Shown here: piece after piece, positions 56,673 to 64,000 of the stretch
Numbering within the stretch: position 1 is the stretch's first letter
Layout of the letters: each line of letters begins with the position of its first letter
Origin: Mesodorylaimus sp. YZB2_4
Taxonomy: Eukaryota > Nematoda > Enoplea > Dorylaimida > Dorylaimidae
DNA: 64,000 nucleotides
Direction of reading: 5' to 3'
Assembly (NCBI GenBank): GCA_030248295.1
Contig: JASANH010000770.1
Span: 62,001 to 126,000 of the forward strand
Translations under genes and position numbers: made by a program
The notes under the pieces: generated by a model
Databases searched by the model: none
Told to the model about the DNA's origin: nothing
The model's input: only the letters and a program-made list of their open reading frames with translations

Positions 56673-57141
56673 CAGTCGAGTCCACTTATAGTCACACCGG
56701 ATAATGTAACAGTCCGGTTATTATCACAGGTTTTTAAAGTCCCGAATTTCTTCCCTATACATTTTGTAGTAAAAGAGTAAAAGGCTGGATAAGTAGTAAA
56801 AGAGCGTGACATTTCCACTCTTGTCAGTCTGAAAAAAGTGCAGAATCGTCAAAAACTAGGATTTCTCGAGAGAAAGCCGCGGGCATGATTGCGTATGGCA
56901 CCTTTATGCTTCGACTAATTCGACTGATGGTCATTTTTTGGCTTTCTTTGGTTACAAAAACTTTTGAAAAAGCGTTTCGTCTTTTAAAACGCTGGGTATA
57001 TGAAAATAATACGAAATGACGATAGAACGCATAAAAGTAAAGTTTTGGCCATTTTAGAGTGTACTTCGGTTTTAGTCACAGTCCAGTTATTGTCACATTT
57101 TCTTCCCGTCCGGAGCTGGTGATACTAAGCGGACTCGACTG
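56673..57141. mobile_element. pogo/Tigger-like TIR element
   Basis: The ends CAGTCGAGTCC and GGACTCGACTG are inverted with TA on each side. Inward, ATAGTCACACCGGATAATGT and its mirrored partner continue the arms. It is about 470 bp with no transposase. Confidence 0.8.
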
Positions 57142-57169
57142 TACATGTAAGGTTTCCAAAGATATTCAC

Positions 57170-57741
57170 CTGTCATTTAGTTCGAGCAACATGCCAATGA
57201 TCAAGTGGGAAACGCTTCACATGTGAAAGGTGTCCCTCGACATGGTCGCGGATTGACATTCGCGTTGGCTTTACGTAAATAAGTAGTACTTTAGCAGCAG
57301 TGATTACATTTAGTCGGTGTCGTGTTGGTTGTGACAAGAAACGACAATCATGAACGAAGCCAAAGATCAGATGCAGTTGTGTCCTCGTCAAGGTCACATC
57401 TTCCTGCTGAATAAAACCTGCGAGCACGCTGTTCCATACCTGTGCGGAGCGAGGACAGATTACCAGCATATGTTCAATGTCGTCGTTAGCCTCTCCGCAC
57501 GCGTAGCACTCGCTGCTGTCACCAATACCCACTTGTGCAAATCGGAGGGGCTAGCCAAGATCCTGTGCAGTATGTCGAATTGAAAAACTCGCAGTTTGTT
57601 CGGAACTTCTAGTTCTGTGGGCATCCGCCAAATTAGGGTCCACGGCCAGTCTCCCAGAGTTGCGTGAAGCGTGCACCATTCAGCCTGCCCTGCCGGAGTA
57701 GTACGCCTACTTGCAATATATCGCAGCTTTGCCCCATTCAC
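57170..57741 (-). pseudogene. non-LTR retrotransposon C-terminal (zf-RVT) fragment
   Basis: Minus-strand frames read VPNKLRVFQFDILHRILASP, then after a frameshift near 57530 GIGDSSECYACGEANDDIEH and ICPRSAQVWNSVLAGF. This is the C-terminal zinc-binding module (IxxFxWxLLHxxLP...CxxCxxxxExxxHLxxxCP). The copy is broken. Confidence 0.8.
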
Positions 57742-57744
57742 GTA

Positions 57745-57950
57745 CTCCAGGCGAGGCTGATAAACTGGAACCCTGTTGGTGTTTCAAAGACAGTCTACTC
57801 GTCCGTCTCGGTACTCGGAGCGTTTTAGCGGTACCTGGTAAGTCTTCCATGGCCTGGTGTGAAGATTCAGAGAAGATTTATTGATCTCTGGTAATTCAAC
57901 CCGGGTTGAGCCTAACCGCTCTTCACTTTGCAATTTGGATAGAACGCAGC
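57745..57950 (+). repeat. SINE-like repeat piece
   Basis: AACCCTGTTGGTGT, CTACTCGTCCGTCTCGGTAC, CATGGCCTGGTGTGAAG and AATTCAACCCGGGTTGAGCC match 45850-46060 in order. It abuts the LINE fragment's 5' side. Confidence 0.5.
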
Positions 57951-58799
57951 ATTTCGACATGTCCGTGTCACTTTAGCCTTCGGTGAACGAGCGTTGCGAG
58001 TCAGTTCTAAAATTCCGCAAAATCATGATCAATGTACAGTACAATATTGCAAGTATTACATTAGAACACCTACACGCTTTCATATAAACAGGCACGGTAG
58101 TTGCCTGTTTAGCCCAGCCACACAGATGCGCAATGTTAAGCGGACAACTTTGCTCGTCCATAAGTCGAATACAAATTAACAAAAATGCAAAAACCTGCTA
58201 GCACGCTGTTCCAAATGCACAAAATTTTGAGGAATGCTATGTTTGCCATGGCCAATAATCGTGCAAAATTTTGTTGGAAATGGCTTGGCCGTTCTCGAGA
58301 TCCAAAATGCACGTTTTGCTGTTCCAGAGATGACGACGACGACGACGAAGTACTTAAGACAAGTCCACAGCAATAACCACTGAAGCTATGGACAAATGAG
58401 TTAGTTTTCCTGAAAGCTCTCGTAGTGCGAATTATTCTTTTGAGGACGTAAGAGTCGGGCTAATTAATAATTTGTGCTCGAAAAACTGGATTTTAACCCA
58501 TACCACCGGCAGGCAGAATTTTTCATCAGGCGTGCGGCGCGTAAGTCCTGTTTCGCTTAGCCGTAGTTACCCTCCGTTAAATTACTGGCCGAGACGAGTG
58601 TTCCTTTCTGTTTAGTTTGGTTAAATTTTTTGCTTCAGTTTGGTGGATTAGTTGGCTTGCTTTTTGTTGTTTTGATTTCTGAGCCCAAAATTTTTGAAAA
58701 ATCGACCTGCGATCTGCTGTACATTCTCTGTATCAAAGAAAATTTGTTGCGGAAATTGAGGCCATTTACCACCAAAAAATAACTCGAATGTTGATTTCA
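57951..58799. other. no gene seen
   Basis: A minus/plus ORF pair at 58176-58376 includes a (GAC)n codon run giving DDDDDDE. No family is recognised. Confidence 0.35.
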
Positions 58800-59010
58800 G
58801 TGCTGGCACAACCGGCAACGGAGTGCTTTAAGACTGTGAAAACCCCCTGCCAACAGCCGCATTCGTTGCCTCTGTAGCCCAGCCACTCTGGAACTTATGC
58901 GCGGTAGGCTACAGTGACAGAGCACAACGTGGCAGCCTTCCTTGTACAAAATTTGCGTCAGCTCAGGAGGGACTAGACGACAAATTTCTGTTATCTATTC
59001 TGAATTCCTA
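58800..59010 (+). pseudogene. possible LINE-tail relic
   Basis: A frame around TAAFVASVAQPLWNLCAVG recalls the xFxxRxxxxWNxLP end of LINE ORFs. The match is weak and broken. Confidence 0.2.
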
Positions 59011-59062
59011 GCCCAAATCTAGGTGCGAGAAAGCACTATTATTTCTAAAAAATTAACAACGA

Positions 59063-59519
59063 AAAGGTTAGCCCAGCCACCTTACTCTAACCAAATGCGA
59101 GGCGAGACGAAGCTGGCTAGGCTCCCTTGGCGGCGATTACCTTACTGCAGCATGTCCTCACTGTTCCCCAAGTAAGTTCGAGGTAATAGAAGGGGATCGT
59201 ATTCCAAAACTGCAAACTTCCATACTTACTCCAAAATACGAATAAGTGTATTCATGTGGGTACTAACCTTTGGTAAAAAACAGAAAATAAAACCCCGCAG
59301 GGAGTCGACCCCATGACTCCACGATGCATCGATTACACATCGCAGAGACACGCGTTGTGCGTGAGTGTGGGAATACGATTGTGAGCCTGAAGGCAACATA
59401 AACGGAGATATATCACGTCCGCATAAGTATAACCCACTCAAGCATGTGCCGCCGAGGGAGCCCAGCCAGCCCCGTTTACCTCGCATTTGCTTAGAGTAGG
59501 GTGGCTGGGCTGACCTTTG
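59063..59519. mobile_element. fold-back element with about 80-bp arms
   Basis: The left arm AAGGTTAGCCCAGCCACCTT...CTGGCTAGGCTCCCTTGGCG and the right arm ...CGAGGGAGCCCAGCCAGCC...AAGTGG-like to GGCTGGGCTGACCTTT are reverse complements with few mismatches. The centre of about 290 bp is non-coding. Confidence 0.8.
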
Positions 59520-60755
59520 GGTTGTCTGATGACAGATTTTTTTTTAGAAATCACGATATACCAAGCAAGTGCCCAGGAGGGATAGGTTACGCCTTACCAT
59601 TGGATCAACTGTTACACAGTTCCCATTCGAGACTACTTGCATGTGTCTACTGTAGAGCCAGCGATGGTGATACTGCCATCATCGGCAGTCGCGAAAGGCA
59701 ATACAAATGCTGGCCTTGATATAACCCTGCTAAGCATTCCACTTGTGCTCTATTTCCGATGCCCCTAAGCAAAGGATCGCCATCGACTAAGTTTTCAGAA
59801 TACGCACTCACAGCGAGCGCATTCAAAAAATTTAACCCAAGGGCTCATTGCCGAAGCAGCGGCCCAGACTTAGTGCATACCAGTCAACTTAGGGTTATAA
59901 CCAATGAGAATGCTGCGGCTTGCGAGTGACTTATACGTTTGAAACATCAGGTTCTGAGGTTTCCTCTGCTCTTATTGATTGGTTTCAGTGGGTTGTTCTT
60001 GCAATGTCCTTCTTGTGTTCATGTTCTCATCTGCAATGTGCTGCAATATTCATTGCATTTTCTGCTGGACGGGCAAATGTACTATTTCGAGCACCGCGAA
60101 CCGCCTTCCCCATGATCATCCGTTCTCCTGCACGGCGGCGCGTAATATCGAGCGAGAGGTCGATGCTGCTGCTTTAGCCAGCGCCATCATGTAATCGGGC
60201 AGGCCAGGAACGAATAGAAGAGGCTTGTTTGCAGTGGTGATTGGCGACAAGTGGGAACGAAGACGCACGAACAGCCCAGCAAATGGATATCGAGAAGCAA
60301 TCAGGATTAGTCAGTATCTGTAGAGTGCTGTACGACTACTGTAAAGTGTGTTTGCACGACTACTAGTACGCTTGGTTCATGTTCATGCTTGACCACATCA
60401 CCGAGAGCTGGCACATGATTCATCCGGCCTTGAGTCGAACTCTCGCACCTTCCTCCCCGCCTTCCGTTTGACCGCGGCATCGCCTAGTTCAACATTAAGC
60501 TATCGTGCCCTTCTTCTTTTACCGAGTAACTGACGCCGCCCCACCTCGTCCGCGTCTGATCGTCTTTTCAATGACTTCGATCAGGCACGAATCCGAATTT
60601 TCAACCCATGCTCTTAACTGCTTCAAATCTTTTTTTGTCAGTCATGGTGGCTTAGACAGCTTATTTGTGAAATTCTTGAGATTTCGCTGATCGACCTCGA
60701 GTAGCCTTCTGGTTTACTATTGCCTGATCGACTGTGGCTGGCGGACTCCGTTCGA
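59520..60755. other. no gene seen
   Basis: Mixed DNA with short ORFs only. No exon, RNA gene or inverted repeat was recognised. Confidence 0.4.
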
Positions 60756-60799
60756 TCTAGCTAGAAATGTCCTCGAGGTCGAGTTCAGAAACTATCAAA

Positions 60800-61745
60800 A
60801 CTCTGCTTGACCGACCCCTCGTCAAAGTCAGGGTCAAGGTCAGAAAATTTTTAGGGGCTTCGTCAAGATCAGGGTCAGGGCAGAATTTTTTGCATCCAGT
60901 CAGCGTATTCTGGCGGTGAACGAACATTAATTTAGTAGAATCCTGAGAAGAAATATTCGTGCCCCGTGCATTCTTGTGTAGGAATCTGCTGATTGTGAGT
61001 CTTGCTTGTACCATCGGAAGGTACTGTATCTTACAGTAAGCTACCAGCATAGCCAGACCACGCTAGCGTAGTGCTCGCTCATGTGTGCCCTACATGATCT
61101 ATGGTTTTTCACACAGCGCGATGTATACTCGAAAACGGAGCATGAATGGGAAAATTGCGAATGGACGGGTTCCAAGTGGGCCATTCCAAGTTTTGTGCAC
61201 ACGAAAAAAATGTATGGGTCACCACTTACATTTATATTTACATTTTGGCATTACAATGAAAAGGCTTAAAAAATACATTTGTGTTTGAAGAAAAAACTTA
61301 CTTCACTTTAGTGATTTCGTGAATTTTCAATTGGGCACATTTGGCTATCCCTCAATAACGTCCTAATTTAAGGCTATTGAGGTATTTCTTACGAAATATT
61401 CAATGTACAGTACTGTACGAAATTTCAGAACCTATTTTCAAGTTCTCTCGTCGCGGGCGGCACTAATGGAGACAGTCTCGATGATGCTTCCCATCTCCAT
61501 TCGCACAAGAAACTGTCAGCTATAGTAAAATATGTTTCGGTGAACAGGCAACAGATTTGTTGCTCGTGCCGATTACGATCAACATTTTGCGTCTGATCAC
61601 GACCAAAGTCAAAGTCAGAAAAATTTATGAATTTTTTAAGGTCAATATCAGGTCAAGACGTTTATTTTTTAAATCCAGTCAAAGTCTGGGTCAGGCCAGA
61701 AAATTTTTTGATGGGTGGGTCAAGCTCAGGGCCAGGTCAGAGGTA
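60800..61745 (+). repeat. pair of GTCAAGGTCAGGGTCA-type tracts
   Basis: 60810-60895 and 61590-61745 share GTCAAAGTCAGGGTCAAGG, CAGAAAATTTTT and GGGTCAAG units in the same orientation. They could be the ends of one element of about 950 bp or two simple repeats. The interior has no recognised ORF. Confidence 0.45.
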
Positions 61746-62495
61746 AAAAACTCACAGTCTAATACGAACACTAGTTAGATCAGATGAAGCGTCCAAGCAT
61801 TTCGTCACAATCTGCTCCAAGCACTTGTTGATCGAGGCATAATGGCCTTCTCGCGTCTCACCAGATCAGATCTTTACCGCAGCCTGACTTGCGCCATATG
61901 GCCATATTGCTCCTAATCTGTTGTTGTCGCTCTTGCAAGGCTTTTCGAAATGTATTCTTCCAGCGTTAACTAGGTTATTCGATCAAGAAAAAGGAAACGC
62001 TGATGCCGCAGCTCGAGGCTACGCAAACATCGAGTCATCGCTGGTTCAGGCGATGTGAAGAATGAGACTTACGTACTTGGAGCTAGAGCTTTTTTAGCTG
62101 ACTTAAAACTAATCTGTACGCGTGCCATGTGGGACTGCGAAGGTTCTGAAGCATAGAATGGATCAGTAGTAAATCATACACCACGTGCCGGGGGTGAATC
62201 ACACACCACGCCACACGCCACCATGTGCCTTGCACGGGAGAGCAATCTTACAGTTTAAATTTATTCAGGGTTGGTAGATTTTTGAAAGAAATAAAATTTG
62301 CCGCATAGTTGTTTGCAAGTTTTACTATGAAAATATCACAAGAACCCTGCAGCCCAAAGGACTCGCTCAACAATGAGCAAGTTTATGTGCATGGAAAAGG
62401 AGTTCTAATAACGAAGTGATCGCATTTGATTCACGCCATCACAACAATCGGCGGCATAAGAGCGCACGAATAGGGGCGGATTCAATTTTTCAAGA
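61746..62495. other. no gene seen
   Basis: The 3' side of paralogue B, with CACACCACGYGCC-like short direct repeats near 62180-62230. No gene recognised. Confidence 0.4.
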
Positions 62496-62605
62496 TCGTC
62501 ATGCACTCACGAGCACACCACTCAAAATCACGTACAGTACAGTGGAGCGAGAGAATGCATGTTTGCTTAGAAAACACACGCTGATGGCCCGACCGTCATT
62601 TTCGA

Positions 62606-63688
62606 TCACCCTTTCTTCTTGCTCTTCGATTTCGATTTGGATTTCGACTTGGACTTGGACTTGGACTTCGATTTCGGGCTGGTTTTTTTCGATTTCATCC
62701 TTCCTTTCCTGGTTTCCGGGCTGCCACTGCCTCGCCGGCGCCGTCGTCGTCGTTTCTTCCTCTGATTGATGATGATGAAAGCGGCAGTGGGCATGGCCAC
62801 GATGGCGGCCGCCAGAGTGATGATGATAATGGAAATGAGCCACCCCGGCATGCCGTCTTCTTCAACTTCGCCCTGGTTGATCCAGACGACACTGCGTTGT
62901 GGCTCCCAGTCGGGCTCTTCTTCGACATCGTCTGTAGCAGTGTCTCCTCCCCTGGCTTCAAATTCTTGACGCTGGCGTTCCATGTCTTCTTGCCGGAACT
63001 TTTCCTCTTCCGCGGCCATCCGTTTGGCCTCCTGCTGTTGCTGGTAGTAGTTCATGACCGGATCGATGATCACATCGGCGTTCTCCAACACGAACCTGCC
63101 AGCCTTCAGCACGTATTTCCCAATCACTCTTCCCGCTTTGAGCGCAAACCGCGCAACCTTCAAGATTTGTTTCCCGAGAGTCTTCAGTATCTGCCAGCCG
63201 ATTCTCAAAAGTATCCGGGCGAATCGCATGCATGTCTAAAAAAATTCATCTAAAAAATTTTGGCTTATAAGCGGTAGCTGCTGGCTTACCATAACGATCC
63301 GGACAATAGCAACGGCGACTCGGATGGCCGCCGCGAAAAACTGGGCAAATTTGAATTGATCTCGCCGCCTCTTAGCCTTTTCCACACGGGTCCCATTGCC
63401 CACAGTTTCATTCCAGGCCGACGTCGAGTTGCCACAGAGGGCGCTGGTCCCGTTGCTCTCCACCAGAGACGTGCAGTTCGAGTCCAGCATCGACCACGGA
63501 TCAGTGTCGTTCGATGCCTCATTCAGGATGCGTTCGATCATAGCGGCCGTCTCGTTGTCGATCGTGCTGGAGTTCTGGTCAGCGAAAATGACTCGGGCCA
63601 ATGCCGAAAGCAACGGCGCGTTCTGAAGCGGGTTCAACAGCAGAAGGCAATAGAACAGGGCCAGGCGACGCGAAACCGATGTCATCAT
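62606..63688 (-). CDS. unrecognised membrane glycoprotein with amphipathic core, paralogue B
   Basis: Exon 1 is 63688-63290 (133 codons) and exon 2 is 63235-62606 (209 codons plus stop), phase 0, donor ATG|GTAAGC, acceptor TTTTTTTAG|ACATGC. The protein is 342 residues. The signal-like N terminus is residues 1-36. Eight sequons lie at N39, N45, N60, N71, N79, N87, N93 and N98, with cysteines 72 and 85. The basic site KAKRRR is at 104-109. The cationic amphipathic region is about 111-185, with heptad-like Arg/Lys spacing (FALKAGRVIGKYVLKAGRFV). Then come QQQQEAKRMAAEEEKFRQED, acidic residues, a membrane span at 264-289 (WLISIIIITLAAAIVAMPTA) and a polybasic tail ending in Ser-Lys repeats. The paralogue shares every element. 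Function unknown; membrane perturbation or lipid binding are possibilities only. Confidence 0.87.
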
Positions 63689-64000
63689 TTGTCGTTTCCA
63701 AAGTCGCGAATATGTATACAAAAACCAGTCTTCGAGACAGCGACCGCACAGCAGCTAAGAAAAACCGAAAATGGCATTCACTGTGAAACCACTTGGATTA
63801 AAAGACTTACTGAAGCTATGTGCGAGTATACCATTGTAAAGTGTGCATCGCCTGTCCACCACGTGTTTGTCGGCTGGAAAGTTTAGAACATAGTTTAATA
63901 TAAAAGCTCACAAGGCTTTGCGCCATCGCTTTGGTTGCTTTTTTCCCCAAAAGAAAAAAGACTGTCATAAGTGAACAGCACTCTGATGCCATCTCACACC
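63689..64000. other. upstream region of paralogue B
   Basis: On the minus strand TTTTATATTAAAC at about 63893-63907 is TATA-like, roughly 210 bases before the ATG. The sequence is otherwise unremarkable. The gene appears complete within the window. Confidence 0.35.

Noticed and set aside
1..64000. CRISPR arrays, operons or bacterial contamination
   Set aside because: Spliced genes, LTR and SINE-type repeats run across the whole window. No regular spacer repeats were seen.

Overview
The window is animal nuclear DNA. It has split genes with GT..AG introns, and most acceptors end in TTTTAG or TTTTCAG after a T-rich run. There is an LTR retrotransposon, non-LTR fragments, a Tc1 relic and many inverted-repeat elements. 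The short T-rich acceptors fit an invertebrate, perhaps an ecdysozoan, but nothing seen fixes the phylum. There is no sign of operons, CRISPR arrays or other prokaryotic structure.

Layout. From about 0.9 to 12.4 kb the minus strand carries the 5' part of a PDE4 (dunce-type) cAMP phosphodiesterase gene: three alternative first coding exons and the UCR1/UCR2 exons, with the catalytic exons beyond the left edge. An orphan exon lies at 20.3-20.5 kb. From 12.4 to 25.6 kb is mostly repeat-rich, gene-poor DNA. A two-exon HDHD2-like phosphatase gene (plus strand) occupies 25.7-28.8 kb, and its 2.2-kb intron holds three fold-back elements. From 30.3 to 31.6 kb are two small inverted-repeat elements. 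From 31.65 to 40.5 kb lies a nearly intact Ty3-type LTR element on the minus strand whose glycoprotein (env-like) region sits between gag and protease. A small secreted peptide gene with a TATA box is at 42.1-42.5 kb. ACTR10 (Arp10, dynactin pointed-end subunit) is complete in ten minus-strand exons at 45.2-49.6 kb. Retroelement and Tc1 relics fill 50.7-51.7 kb. Two paralogous two-exon genes for an unrecognised single-pass membrane glycoprotein lie on the minus strand at 52.8-53.9 and 62.6-63.7 kb, separated by about 9 kb of nested repeats.

The host genes are functionally unrelated: cAMP breakdown, a HAD phosphatase, a dynactin subunit, a secretory peptide and the membrane glycoproteins. The two most unusual objects are the gag-env-pro-pol element and the glycoprotein pair. 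Each glycoprotein combines a dense cluster of N-glycosylation sites, a basic cleavage-like site, a long cationic amphipathic stretch, one membrane span and a polybasic tail. Their first exons are almost identical while the start of the second exons has diverged, which points to gene conversion.

Exon limits were read by eye from splice motifs, phase continuity and family knowledge. No search or alignment software was used.
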